Program-made: the position numbers and the translations under genes
In this document: piece by piece, positions 6,965 to 15,279 of the stretch
Numbering within the stretch: the first letter of the stretch is position 1
Layout of the letters: every line of letters starts with the position of its first letter
Notes under the pieces: generated by a model
Told to the model about the DNA's origin: nothing
The model's input: only the letters and a program-made list of their open reading frames with translations
The model's database searches: none
NCBI GenBank assembly: GCA_937915735.1
Contig: CALGGS010000095.1
Span: 1 to 25,756 of the forward strand
Length of the DNA: 25,756 nt
Direction of reading: 5' to 3'
Origin: an uncultured Treponema sp.
GTDB taxonomy: Bacteria > Spirochaetota > Spirochaetia > Treponematales > Treponemataceae

Positions 6965-8080
6965 ATGACCGATACCATTCTTTGCGTTGACATTGGAACG
7001 ACTTCTCTAAAGGCCGCTTTTTTGCCTGATAATCTTAAAAAAAAGCCGGTTTTTGTCTCGCGGCAGTATTTTTCCAAAAAAGCAGTGAGCGAAAATCGTG
7101 TGGCAGAGGAATATCTTCCGTCTCTTTCACGCGCAGTTTCAGAGCTAAAAGAAAAAAATCCAGATTATGCGGTCGAGGCTGTTTGTGTGAGCGGAAACGG
7201 TCCTACGGTGATTTCTGACGACGGAACGACACTTTTGCACAATCAGTTTTTTGAGAATTTAAGCAAAGAAAAAAATTCTGCCTTGAAAAATACAAAATCT
7301 CTTTTTATTCCAAGATTTTCCGGCTTCAAGCAGAATTTTTCTTTCAGCTGGAGCGAAACTGAACATATTTTCGGTGCCCCGGAGTTTTTGCTCTACGCTC
7401 TTACCGGAAAAGCCGTCTCAATCTTACCCGAAGAGCGGTTTTTAAGCGCATATTGGTCGGAAGAAGAGCTTGAATTATGTGGATTTGGCAAAAATGAAAT
7501 AGAAAAACTTCCGCCATTTGTAAGCTCTGGCTCTTTTGTCGGAAAACTGAGCGAAAAGGCTGCCCTTGAAACGGGACTTTTTGAAGGAACCTTTGTTTTT
7601 GCCGGCTCGCCGGATTTCGTTGCCGCTTTGATTGGAACCGGGACTGTTTTGCCAGGTCGCCTTTGTGACAGGGCTGGAAGCTCGGAAGGCCTTAATCTCT
7701 GCACATCAAAGCCGATTTTTGCAAAGGATTTAAGGACAATGCCGAGTCCAATCCCAGGACTCTGGAACCTCTCTTATTTACTGCGGAATTGTGAGAATTG
7801 CACAGATTCCAAGGATTATTTTTCAGAGCTTATGCGCGGAGTCGAACTTTTGCGACAGGCTGCCCTTTCTAACGGGGAGTTTTTTCCTGATTTTATGACT
7901 ATTACCGGCGGCCAGGCCTTAAATGATGAGTTAATCGCCGGAAAAGAAAGGGCGACCGGCCTTAAAATCAAAAAAATGCCGACCAGTGACGCCGAGCTCA
8001 TCGGTGATTTGATTCTGGCCCGTGTCGCCCTGGGGGATTACGACGACATTACGGAAGCGGTTTTTGCAATTATTGGGTAA
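6965..8080 (+). CDS. Short FGGY-family carbohydrate kinase
   Basis: This 371-aa protein has the ASKHA phosphate-1 motif CVDIGTTSLKAAF at residues 7-19 and a catalytic-Asp motif, GSPDFVAALIGTG, with Asp at 217. An ATP-side glycine motif, TGGQALNDELIAG, lies near residue 315. These place it in the xylulokinase/glycerol-kinase family, which phosphorylates sugars or polyols with ATP. Typical members have 480-550 residues. Here the middle of the N-domain and much of the C-domain are shortened, so the substrate cannot be assigned. The start follows the T-tract of the prs terminator with no ribosome site and no obvious -10 box, yet the alignment of the phosphate-1 motif leaves little room for another start. 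The downstream HAD gene has its own promoter inside this gene's 3' end. Confidence 0.75.
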   Translation: MTDTILCVDIGTTSLKAAFLPDNLKKKPVFVSRQYFSKKAVSENRVAEEYLPSLSRAVSELKEKNPDYAVEAVCVSGNGPTVISDDGTTLLHNQFFENLSKEKNSALKNTKSLFIPRFSGFKQNFSFSWSETEHIFGAPEFLLYALTGKAVSILPEERFLSAYWSEEELELCGFGKNEIEKLPPFVSSGSFVGKLSEKAALETGLFEGTFVFAGSPDFVAALIGTGTVLPGRLCDRAGSSEGLNLCTSKPIFAKDLRTMPSPIPGLWNLSYLLRNCENCTDSKDYFSELMRGVELLRQAALSNGEFFPDFMTITGGQALNDELIAGKERATGLKIKKMPTSDAELIGDLILARVALGDYDDITEAVFAIIG

Positions 8081-8092
8081 AAACGATAAAAT
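8064..8092 (+). promoter_or_regulatory. HAD-gene promoter, TTGCAA-17-TAAAAT, adjacent to start codon
   Basis: TTGCAA (8064-8069) lies inside the last codons of the FGGY gene. Seventeen nt later comes TAAAAT (8087-8092), and the ATG is 6 nt further at 8099. No Shine-Dalgarno is present. Confidence 0.65.
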
Positions 8093-8098
8093 AAATCA

Positions 8099-8776
8099 AT
8101 GCAGACTTTTAATCTTCCAAAGAATCCTAAGGTTCTGATTTTTGACATTGACTCGACTCTTTACACTTGCCCTGAATATGCCCACGAGCAGATTGACAGC
8201 CAGATTCGCCATTGGGCGCGTCTAAATGGCTATTCGGCGGACGGGGCGAGAAATATGATTAGCGATTTCCGCAGAAAGTGGGCCAGTGAGCATAATGGTC
8301 AGAAAATTTCCCTCGGGAATCTTTTTAAGTTTTTCGGGGTTTCGATTGAAACGAGCATTGAGTGGCGAAAAAGGCTTTTTAATCCTGCGGACTATCTGAA
8401 GCGGGATGAGAATTTAATTTCAGCCCTGGCAAGTCTTTCCAAAAAATTCTATATGATTTGCGTGACAAACAATCCTGTTGAGCCGGCGAGAAAAACGCTG
8501 GAAGTAATAGGAATTTCAGAATTTTTCCCAAAAATTATCGGACTAGACACTTGCTTTGCCTCAAAACCCTCAAAAAAAATCCTGGATACGGCTCTTCTTG
8601 AAGCCAAGGCTTATTTTAAGGGCAAGGGACAGCCTGAAGAGGCTGAAAAACTTTCGTATTCTGACTGTATTTCAATCGGTGACAGGTACGACATTGACTT
8701 GTCCCTTCCAATTGAGCTTGGAATGGGAGGCATTTTGGTGAGCGGAGCTGAAGAAGTTTGTGATTTGAAATTTTAA
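8099..8776 (+). CDS. HAD-superfamily hydrolase, pyrimidine 5'-nucleotidase-like
   Basis: This 225-aa soluble protein has all four HAD motifs: FDIDSTLY with nucleophile Asp16 and Asp18, ICVTNNP (motif II Thr), ASKPSKKIL (motif III Lys), and ISIGDRYDIDLSLP (motif IV). The cap sits between motifs I and II, so it is a C1-type HAD, with the DIDSTLYTCP start seen in the SDT1/pyrimidine 5'-nucleotidase subgroup. It should remove a phosphate from a small metabolite, but the substrate is unknown. Its position beside a sugar-kinase-like gene does not fix a pathway. The start is supported by a promoter ending 6 nt upstream, and the gene ends in a strong T8 terminator shared with cysS. Confidence 0.8.
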   Translation: MQTFNLPKNPKVLIFDIDSTLYTCPEYAHEQIDSQIRHWARLNGYSADGARNMISDFRRKWASEHNGQKISLGNLFKFFGVSIETSIEWRKRLFNPADYLKRDENLISALASLSKKFYMICVTNNPVEPARKTLEVIGISEFFPKIIGLDTCFASKPSKKILDTALLEAKAYFKGKGQPEEAEKLSYSDCISIGDRYDIDLSLPIELGMGGILVSGAEEVCDLKF

Positions 8777-8797
8777 AATTTGGAAGAAAAAAGGGTT

Positions 8798-8848
8798 GAA
8801 GGGAAAAAAGAAACCTTTTCAAGGTTGCGTTTTGCCCTTCTTTTTTTT
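8798..8848. terminator. Bidirectional terminator between HAD gene and cysS
   Basis: The arms GAAGGG (8798-8803) and CCCTTC (8835-8840) enclose a second hairpin, AACCTT-TTC-AAGGTT (about 8812-8826), with A-rich and T-rich flanks that can also pair. On the + strand eight T residues follow (8841-8848). On the - strand the hairpin is followed by AACCCTTTTTTC. The T8 tract overlaps the cysS stop codon at 8847-8849. Confidence 0.75.
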
Positions 8849-10400
8849 ACCCCCGTTTCCAGGTCGGTCCCTGTGGCGTGTCTATAATCGTAATTCCGCG
8901 TCCTGAGAGAATATTCCTGATTTCGTCGGCTCTGGCAAAGTTCTTTGCCTTTTTAGCTTCTGTTCGTTCAAGAACGAGCGCGTTGATTTCGTCAGCTTCG
9001 GCATCGCCTGAGTGGTCGTCAACCTGGCTCTTTGCTTCTTCTTCCTGCTTTTTTGCGATTTTGAGCGCGTTTTCAAGCACGGAAAGGGAAAGAACTTTTT
9101 CCATTACGAAAATATCAGCCAAAGCCTCGCTTGCTTTCTGACCTTTTCCGTTTGAGGCTTTTTGAAGGGCAGAAAGGGCAACCGGAGTCGCCAAATCGTT
9201 TTCAAGACCTTCCCTAAAGCGCTTTAGGTTTTCGCTTTCTTCTTTTGAAGAGGCGATTTTACTTAAAAGCTCTGGGAAATTTTCTTCTGTAAGTGAAAGG
9301 TTTTCTTCGGCCTTTGCTTTTTTTACGAGCTTTGCGACTCGTTCGTTAAGCGCTGCCCGTCCGTTTTTTGCGCTTTCCATTCCGTCCAGCGAGAAAATCA
9401 ATGGCTTTCGGTAGTGACCTCCGAGCAGAAAAAATCTGTAGTCCAGCGGCTCGTAGCCCTTGCTTTTTAAGGAAAATCCTTTTGATTCGGGTAAATCAGT
9501 CTGCAGCGTAATAAAATGCCCTGATGATTTAGACATTTTTCCGCCTTCAAGAATCAAGAATTCGTTGTGGAGCCAGTATTTTACCCAAGGGCCTTCTTTT
9601 CGCTCTTCTTCAGAAAAACTTCCTTCGCTCTGGGCAATTTCGTTCGTATGGTGAACCGGAATATGGTCGATTCCGCCTGTGTGAATGTCGATATGCTTTC
9701 CGAGGTACTTCATGCTCATTGCCGAGCACTCGATATGCCAGCCAGGATATCCCCGTCCCCATGGAGAGTCCCATGTCATCGCCTGATTTTCAAATTTTGA
9801 TTTTGTAAACCAAAGAACAAAGTCGCCAGGGTTCCGCTTGTTTTCGTCAACGACAACTACATTTCGCTTTCCTTTTCCTGCGACAAGCTTTTCAAGGTCA
9901 AGATTTGCAAGCTTTCCGTAGTCCGGGTAAGTAGAAATGTCGTAGTAGAGGTTTCCGCCAGCCATGTAGGTGTGACCGTTTGCCTCCAGCTTTTTTATAA
10001 GCTCAATCATCTCGCCTATATGCTCGGTTGCCTTACAGATTACATCAGGATGACGGATGTTTAGGGCGTCGATGTCCGACATAAAAGCATCAGTGTAGAA
10101 TTTTGCGACTTCCAGAACGCTCATGCGCCGCTCTTCCGCCGTTTTGAGCATTTTGTCGTCTCCGTCATCTCCGTCGCCAGTTAAATGACCTACATCTGTG
10201 ATGTTCATTACATGCTTAATGTCGTAGCCAAGATAAGAGAGTGTTTTGTCGAGAATATCGAGAAAAACATAAGCGCGAAGGTTTCCGATATGAGCGTAAT
10301 TGTAAACGGTCGGACCACAGCCATAAAAACCGACGAAATTTTCGTGAACCGGTTTGAAGTCCTGCATTGTGCGTCCCATTGTGTTAAAAAGTCGTAACAT
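8847..10400 (-). CDS. cysS: Cysteinyl-tRNA synthetase
   Basis: This 517-aa class I aminoacyl-tRNA synthetase charges tRNA-Cys in the cytoplasm. It has FYGCGPTVYNYAHIGNLR (HIGH-type motif at residues 37-40, zinc ligand Cys28), GWHIECSAMS and HTGGIDHIPVHHTNEIAQSE for the zinc and substrate site, and GGKMSKSSG as the KMSKS loop. A C-terminal extension rich in Lys, Ala and Glu contains NALVLERTEAKKAKNFARADEIR-type helices common to CysS. The start at 10400 is preferred over an upstream ATG at 10478 because it begins MLRLFNTMGR like the family and has AGGA 7 nt upstream. It lies 20 nt after the purH stop, so the two are probably co-transcribed. Confidence 0.93.
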   Translation of the reverse strand: MLRLFNTMGRTMQDFKPVHENFVGFYGCGPTVYNYAHIGNLRAYVFLDILDKTLSYLGYDIKHVMNITDVGHLTGDGDDGDDKMLKTAEERRMSVLEVAKFYTDAFMSDIDALNIRHPDVICKATEHIGEMIELIKKLEANGHTYMAGGNLYYDISTYPDYGKLANLDLEKLVAGKGKRNVVVVDENKRNPGDFVLWFTKSKFENQAMTWDSPWGRGYPGWHIECSAMSMKYLGKHIDIHTGGIDHIPVHHTNEIAQSEGSFSEEERKEGPWVKYWLHNEFLILEGGKMSKSSGHFITLQTDLPESKGFSLKSKGYEPLDYRFFLLGGHYRKPLIFSLDGMESAKNGRAALNERVAKLVKKAKAEENLSLTEENFPELLSKIASSKEESENLKRFREGLENDLATPVALSALQKASNGKGQKASEALADIFVMEKVLSLSVLENALKIAKKQEEEAKSQVDDHSGDAEADEINALVLERTEAKKAKNFARADEIRNILSGRGITIIDTPQGPTWKRG

Positions 10401-10420
10401 TATTCTATCCTGTAAAATTT

Positions 10421-11596
10421 TTAGTGATGGAAAAGACGGATTCCTGTGAAAGCCATTACGATGCCGTATTTGTTGCAAGTTTCGATTACATTGTCGTCAC
10501 GGACGCTTCCGCCTGGCTGTGCGATTACGCTGACTCCGCTCTTGTGGGCGCGCTCAATGTTGTCGCCGAAGGGGAAGAAGGCATCGCTTCCGAGAGCAAC
10601 ATCTGTGTTTTTAGAAAGCCATTCCCGCTTTTCCTCGCGGGTGAATACACTTGGCTTTTCAGCGAAGATTGTCTGCCATTTGCCCTCTGCAAGAACATCC
10701 TCGTACTCGTCGCCAATGTAAACATCAATGGCGTTGTCCCGGTCTGCCCGCTTGATTCCCTCAACGAATTTGAGGCCCAGGACTTTCGGTGACTGTCGGA
10801 GCCACCAGTTGTCTGCCTTCTGGCCTGCAAGACGGGTACAGTGGATTCGGCTCTGCTGGCCGGCTCCGATACCGATTGCCTGACCGTCTTTTACATAGCA
10901 GACTGAGTTTGACTGGGTGTATTTGAGGACAATCTGCGCGATAAGGAGATTGTGCTTTTCGTCTTCTGTGAGGGTCTTTTTCTCTGTGACGATGTTTGAG
11001 AGAGTTGACTCGTCGAGCTTTAAGAAGTTGTGACCCTGCTCGAATTTAACGCCGAAAACCTGCTTGACTTCTGTTTCTGGCGGAACATAATTCGGGTCAA
11101 TCTGCAGGATGCAGTATCCGCCCTTCTTTTTTGCCTTTAAAAGCTCAAGGGCATCATCGTCATAGCCCGGAGCAATGATTCCGTCACTGACTTCCTTTGC
11201 GATAAGCTGGGCTGTGGCCTTGTCACACTTGTCGCTCAAAGAGATGAAGTCGCCGAAAGAGCTCATTCGGTCAGCACCTCGGGCGCGGGCATAAGCACAG
11301 GCCAGTGGAGTGAGCTGGATTGAATCGTCCACAAAGTAGATTTTTTTGAGAGTGTCGCTCAAAGGTTTTCCGATTGCGGCTCCGGCAGGGCTTACATGCT
11401 TAAAACTTGTGGCTGCAGGAAGACCTGTCGCTTCTTTTAGTTCTTTTACAAGCTGCCAGCCGTTCAAGGCGTCCAGCAAATTGATATAGCCTGGTTTTCC
11501 ATTAACAACTGTGATTGGCAATTCGCCATCGTCCATGTAAACGCGAGCCGGCTTTTGGTTCGGGTTACAACCGTATTTAAGTTCAAGTTCTTTCAT
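10421..11596 (-). CDS. purH: AICAR transformylase, stand-alone (PurH C-terminal-domain type)
   Basis: This 391-aa protein corresponds to the AICAR formyltransferase part of PurH, which adds the formyl group in the penultimate step of IMP synthesis. It begins directly with ELKYGCNPNQKPA, the usual start of that domain, and contains ATSFKHVSPAGAA (the Lys-His catalytic pair), RARGADRMSSFGDF, IGIGAGQQSRIHCTRLAG and SDAFFPFGDNIERA. The N-terminal methylglyoxal-synthase-like IMP cyclohydrolase domain of bifunctional PurH (about 200 residues) is absent. This matches short COG0138 proteins whose cyclohydrolase is encoded separately. It has its own promoter that ends 6 nt from the ATG and is followed by cysS. 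Confidence 0.9.
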   Translation of the reverse strand: MKELELKYGCNPNQKPARVYMDDGELPITVVNGKPGYINLLDALNGWQLVKELKEATGLPAATSFKHVSPAGAAIGKPLSDTLKKIYFVDDSIQLTPLACAYARARGADRMSSFGDFISLSDKCDKATAQLIAKEVSDGIIAPGYDDDALELLKAKKKGGYCILQIDPNYVPPETEVKQVFGVKFEQGHNFLKLDESTLSNIVTEKKTLTEDEKHNLLIAQIVLKYTQSNSVCYVKDGQAIGIGAGQQSRIHCTRLAGQKADNWWLRQSPKVLGLKFVEGIKRADRDNAIDVYIGDEYEDVLAEGKWQTIFAEKPSVFTREEKREWLSKNTDVALGSDAFFPFGDNIERAHKSGVSVIAQPGGSVRDDNVIETCNKYGIVMAFTGIRLFHH

Positions 11597-11602
11597 ACCG
11601 TA

Positions 11603-11631
11603 AGAATAGCGAAAAAACGCAATGTTTTCAA
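11603..11631 (-). promoter_or_regulatory. purH promoter, TTGAAA-17-TATTCT, adjacent to start codon
   Basis: On the - strand, TTGAAA (11626-11631) and TATTCT (11603-11608) are 17 nt apart, and the ATG follows 6 nt later. There is no Shine-Dalgarno and no room for a purine riboswitch. Confidence 0.65.
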
Positions 11632-11657
11632 TTAGAGTGGAGCATAGCCCTGTATTC

Positions 11658-11666
11658 TGATATAAT
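11658..11666 (+). promoter_or_regulatory. Extended -10 promoter of the EamA gene, TGATATAAT
   Basis: An extended -10 element (TGA plus TATAAT at 11661-11666) is followed by CCTCTCT and the ATG at 11674. The -35 is poor, as expected for extended -10 promoters. It lies back to back with the purH promoter. Confidence 0.65.
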
Positions 11667-11673
11667 CCTCTCT

Positions 11674-12645
11674 ATGTTTAAGAATCATGCTTTTTCAGGC
11701 CTTGTTTTTGCATCTCTTTCCGTGTTTTTGTGGGGAATCACTTTTGTATCCACGAAATATTTGCTTCGTTCCTTTTCTGCTTACGAAATCCTTATTCTTC
11801 GATTTTTGCTGGCCTATGCGGCCCTGTGGATTTTGCGACCTAAATCTCTTCATCTTGAAGATAAAAAAAACGAAATCTATTTTGCCCTTGCGGGATTTTC
11901 CGGAGTTACGGCTTATCAGTTTATGGAAAATATGGCCATATCTTATACCAGCGCTTCAAATGTCAGCATTATCGTTTCTATTTGTCCGATTTTTGCCGCT
12001 ATTTTTACCCAAATTTTTTTGAAGGAAAAGCATCTGACGATTTATTTTAATATCGGATTCCTGCTCGCAATTTTTGGTGTTGCCCTGGTAAGCTTTAACG
12101 GGGTAGTTGAATTTCATTTGAATCCAAAGGGTGATTTTCTTGCCTTTCTCGCTTCACTTTGCTGGGGAATTTATTCGCTGTGCGTTTCAAAAATAAACTC
12201 TCTGGAACTTGATTTCATTCAGGCAACGAGGCGGGTCTTTTTTTGGGCTCTGATTTTTATGATTCCAATCGGTCTTTTCTCGATTATGACTTTAGGAACA
12301 TTTCCTGTATCTACTCCAGATTTTAAAATTCCGGGAATTTCTCTGCTTTTAGACTCAGAATTTAATCACTTTCGTTTTTCAAATCCCCTGAACTGGCTGA
12401 ATCTGTGTTTTCTGGGACTTGGTGCAAGCGCATTCTGTTTTGTGGCCTGGAATATTGCCTGTGAGCGGCTTGGAACAGTCCGTGCGACAGTCGGAATCTA
12501 TCTGATTCCCGTCGTAACTATTGTCTTTGCATTTTTCGCGCTGGGAGAAAAAATCTCTTTTATGGGCGCTGTTGGTGCTGTCCTTACGATTTCAGGTCTT
12601 TTTGTAAGCGAAATAAAACTAAAAGAAAATCAGGCTCGGTCTTAA
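11674..12645 (+). CDS. EamA/DMT-family transporter
   Basis: This 323-aa integral membrane protein has about ten predicted helices in two EamA repeats. The first runs FASLSVFLWGITFVSTKYLL through FGVALVSFNG. The second opens at GDFLAFLASLCWGIYSLCVSK and ends with IPVVTIVFAFFALGEKISF followed by a GAVLTISGLF helix. These are standard drug/metabolite transporter features. A 35-residue stretch between helices 7 and 8 (about 205-240) is longer than usual. The substrate is unknown; amino-acid or metabolite export is typical. Its TAA overlaps the convergent TPR-lipoprotein stop codon, leaving no space for a terminator between them. The start is set by the adjacent TATAAT and there is no ribosome site. 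Confidence 0.88.
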   Translation: MFKNHAFSGLVFASLSVFLWGITFVSTKYLLRSFSAYEILILRFLLAYAALWILRPKSLHLEDKKNEIYFALAGFSGVTAYQFMENMAISYTSASNVSIIVSICPIFAAIFTQIFLKEKHLTIYFNIGFLLAIFGVALVSFNGVVEFHLNPKGDFLAFLASLCWGIYSLCVSKINSLELDFIQATRRVFFWALIFMIPIGLFSIMTLGTFPVSTPDFKIPGISLLLDSEFNHFRFSNPLNWLNLCFLGLGASAFCFVAWNIACERLGTVRATVGIYLIPVVTIVFAFFALGEKISFMGAVGAVLTISGLFVSEIKLKENQARS

Positions 12646-13292
12646 TAATCTAGGATATCTTCGCTTTTTTCCCTTGATTCACTCATATTCCGCCATTTTT
12701 TGCCTTCGTTTTCACGAATCAGGTTGAAAATTTCGTTTTCTAAAGCTGAGTTGTCGCCTTTTTCTTCGTTTACTGCCTGCATTTCTGCCTCTGCAGATTT
12801 TGCCCGCTTTTGCACAAGCTCTCTTTGGCAAAGCTCAAGATTTATTTTTGCATCAAGATTTTTTGAGTCTGAAAGGACTGCCCTTTTAAAATTTTTTGTC
12901 GCCTTCTTGTAATCGCCTTTTCTTGCAAAGATTATTCCCGTATTGTAAAAAGCCCTGCTCCGAAAGTCAGCTGGCAAAGCTTTATTTTCCAGATTCAGCT
13001 CTGAAAGACGGTCAAGGGCGGCATCAAGCTCGCCGAGTGAAATGTAAGTTGCGCTTAAATCGAAAAGAGCGTACTGGTGGGAGAGAGAGTCTTTTTCCGT
13101 GCTGTTTATGACATTTAAAAAATCTGCCGTTGCCTCAGCGTATTTTCCTTCGTAATGCGAGAATGTGCCTTCAAGAATCTGTTTTTTTTCTGATGAGCAG
13201 CCAAAAAGGGTGAAAAGCAAGATGTGAAGAATGAAAATTAAACACAATGCCCTAAAGCCGTCATTTTGACTTTGCCTGAAAAGTCCCGTCAT
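12642..13292 (-). CDS. TPR lipoprotein, BatC-like
   Basis: This 216-aa protein has a hydrophobic N-terminal segment ending in the lipobox LFGC (Cys32). The mature part is tetratricopeptide-like, for example YEGKYAEATADFLNVI, YISLGELDAALDRLSEL and FARKGDYKKATKNFKRAVL, three consecutive helical pairs at about residues 45-155. The C-terminal 60 residues are charged and probably unstructured. In Bat operons a TPR protein (BatC, sometimes fused to BatB) sits with the VWA proteins and probably scaffolds them in the periplasm. The ATG overlaps the batB stop (ATGA) and has a GGGAGG site. The gene closes the operon and its stop overlaps that of the convergent EamA gene. Confidence 0.75.
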   Translation of the reverse strand: MTGLFRQSQNDGFRALCLIFILHILLFTLFGCSSEKKQILEGTFSHYEGKYAEATADFLNVINSTEKDSLSHQYALFDLSATYISLGELDAALDRLSELNLENKALPADFRSRAFYNTGIIFARKGDYKKATKNFKRAVLSDSKNLDAKINLELCQRELVQKRAKSAEAEMQAVNEEKGDNSALENEIFNLIRENEGKKWRNMSESREKSEDILDY

Positions 13293-14269
13293 TTAATTTT
13301 ACCTCCCGCACCTGTTCCGAGCATAAAAAATATCATCGCAAGGAAAATAAAAAGAGTGTGCCTGCTTACATTCTGCGCTTCATAAAAAATATATTTTTCT
13401 TCAGATTCTGAGTCTTTTACTTGCTTCATAAGCCTTAAAGCTGAGCCGTTTTGCCTTGAATCAAGATAGAGAATCTGTGCCCTTGAAAAAGAGGGGGCTT
13501 GAAAGGCTCCGTTTATTTTTTCAGCCATTTCCCTCAGGTTTTGTGAGCGAAGCGAGGTCTTTACCTTCGTTTTTCCGTCTCCGGCTGTGACTTCCGTTTC
13601 GCTTTCCTTTCCAAAACCTATTATCGTAACGGCAATTCCTTCTTTTGCCGCCTTTTCTAAAGATTTAAAAAGAGCCTTGTCGGTTTCATCTCCATCCGTA
13701 AAAAGCCAGATATATTGAGCTTTTGCTGAATTTTCCGGAAGACCTTCCAGTGCTGCCTCAATTCCCTTTGAAAGAGAGCTTCCCCGTGAAGTCATAAGCT
13801 GTGGCGAGAGATTTTCGATTAGATTTATGATTGCAGCCCTGTCCTCAGTCTCAGACAGCGCCGTAAAACCGCTTCCTTTTGCAAGAACGACAGAAAAAGA
13901 TGAGTCAGTAAAAGTTTCTACGAGTTTTTTCGAATAAATTTTTGCCGCCTCTAGTCTTGAAAGATTTTTCGCCGCATCTAAAGCGAGCATTGAGTATGAG
14001 ATGTCAAAAACAAGGGTGATGTTGCTTCCTGATTTTTGAACTGGAATCTTTTTTGTTCCAAATGATATTTCTGACAGGGCGAGAACCATACAAACCCAAA
14101 AGAGAGAGAAAAAAAATGTCCGTAATCTTATTGCTTTTCCTGCCTTTGAAGAAAGCTTCGCAATTCCCCTTGATTTTTTTGCGACAATAAAAACTGCCGG
14201 CAAGACAAGGAGAATCAGAAAAAGATATTGCGCTTTTCCGACTGAAAAAGAAAATAAATCCGTCATCAT
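13289..14269 (-). CDS. batB: VWA-domain membrane protein, BatB-like
   Basis: This 326-aa protein has an N-terminal helix (about residues 13-30), a second at about 52-69, then a von Willebrand A domain with MIDAS VFDISYSM (89-94) and YIWLFTDGDETD further on, and a closing helix ending HTLFIFLAMIFFMLGTG. This is the usual BatB plan, with the VWA domain in the periplasm. Start 14269 gives an ATGA overlap with batA and has GGAG upstream. A second in-frame ATG directly after it is equally possible, and a longer reading from 14353 is rejected. With BatA and the TPR lipoprotein it should form a MoxR-serviced envelope complex of poorly known function, historically called aerotolerance. Confidence 0.82.
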   Translation of the reverse strand: MMTDLFSFSVGKAQYLFLILLVLPAVFIVAKKSRGIAKLSSKAGKAIRLRTFFFSLFWVCMVLALSEISFGTKKIPVQKSGSNITLVFDISYSMLALDAAKNLSRLEAAKIYSKKLVETFTDSSFSVVLAKGSGFTALSETEDRAAIINLIENLSPQLMTSRGSSLSKGIEAALEGLPENSAKAQYIWLFTDGDETDKALFKSLEKAAKEGIAVTIIGFGKESETEVTAGDGKTKVKTSLRSQNLREMAEKINGAFQAPSFSRAQILYLDSRQNGSALRLMKQVKDSESEEKYIFYEAQNVSRHTLFIFLAMIFFMLGTGAGGKIK

Positions 14270-15279
14270 AGAAGCTCCGAGAGAATTATTCGCTTTAGCG
14301 CGAAGGCAGTAAAAAATAAAAGCATCGCAATTGCCAGAAAAAATCCGTAACATTCCGTGTCTCGCGAACGATAGTAAAAGCTCTGAGTTTCCTCTTCATT
14401 CTGTGAGATTTCTGAAAGCGAAGAAGAAAGCTCATTGAGATTCTCTATTCCAAAATATTTTCCGTTTGCTATACCTGCGATTTTCTGCAATGGCTCCGCG
14501 TTAAAATCAGACTCATAAAAGCCTGAACGAATTTTTCCGCTTTTTTTGTCGATGTATTCAATCGGAACGCTTCCTTTTGTTCCGATTCCCAGCGCGTAAA
14601 TTGTGATTCCCTTTTCATTTGCCAAATTTGCCGCTGTTTCTATGTGAATTTCCCCCGCGTTGTTCTCTCCATCAGTAATCAAAACTATACACTTTTTTGG
14701 TGCGGCCGAGCTTACGAGATGATAAATTGCCGTCGTAAGGCCAATCCCGATTGCAGAACCCTCTCCGAATTCCCCGACACTTAAGGCATCAAGACGATTA
14801 AGGAAAAAATTTTTGTCTTTTGTGGGAGGCACAATTAGTGCGGCTTCGCTTGCCATTGCCACAAGACCAAAGCTGGAGCCGTTTTCTGAAGATATGAGAC
14901 TTTTTATTCCCTGCCTGCTCGCTTCGATTCTTGTGGTGCTTCCGTTCACAAGGGCTATGTCACGGCTTGCCATTGACGGGCTTGTGTCAAGGACAAAAAG
15001 AATGTCGCTTCCTCTGGAAGTAAAAATCTTTTCCTGATGACGAATCACTGGATTTGAAAAAGATATCGTAAGAAAAATGAAGCCTGAGATTAAAAGAAAA
15101 TTTGCGAAGACAGAAAGAATTTTTCTGATTTTGTCCTCGTATACAAAGGTCTTTCCGCCCCAGTCAGAGATTGTAAGCGAAAAACTGTGGTGCCTGAAAA
15201 GGCCTGTTTTTTTCAGTGCATAAAAAATCGGTAAGACGAGGAGAAAAATAAAGGCAAAAGGATTCTCAAAGTGAAGCAT
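14266..15279 (-). CDS. batA: VWA-domain membrane protein, BatA-like
   Basis: This 337-aa protein begins MLHFENPFAFIFLLVLPIFY, the classic BatA N-terminus. It has a second helix at about residues 55-73, a VWA domain with MIDAS LFVLDTSPSMASRD (98-103 for the core), ITDGENNAG in the metal-site loop, and a C-terminal helix at about 310-330. The start at 15279 has GGGAGG 6 nt upstream; the longer form from 15297 is less likely. It overlaps the end of the BatD-like gene by 14 nt and the start of batB by 4 nt, so the set is translationally coupled. Confidence 0.85.
   Translation of the reverse strand: MLHFENPFAFIFLLVLPIFYALKKTGLFRHHSFSLTISDWGGKTFVYEDKIRKILSVFANFLLISGFIFLTISFSNPVIRHQEKIFTSRGSDILFVLDTSPSMASRDIALVNGSTTRIEASRQGIKSLISSENGSSFGLVAMASEAALIVPPTKDKNFFLNRLDALSVGEFGEGSAIGIGLTTAIYHLVSSAAPKKCIVLITDGENNAGEIHIETAANLANEKGITIYALGIGTKGSVPIEYIDKKSGKIRSGFYESDFNAEPLQKIAGIANGKYFGIENLNELSSSLSEISQNEEETQSFYYRSRDTECYGFFLAIAMLLFFTAFALKRIILSELL

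Noticed and set aside
10401..10478. Longer cysS reading frame starting 26 codons upstream
   Set aside because: It would overlap the end of purH, and the extra residues do not match the CysS family. AGGA precedes the 10400 start.
11597..11673. Purine or other riboswitch in front of purH
   Set aside because: The intergenic region is only 77 nt and the promoter ends 6 nt before the purH ATG, leaving no transcribed leader.
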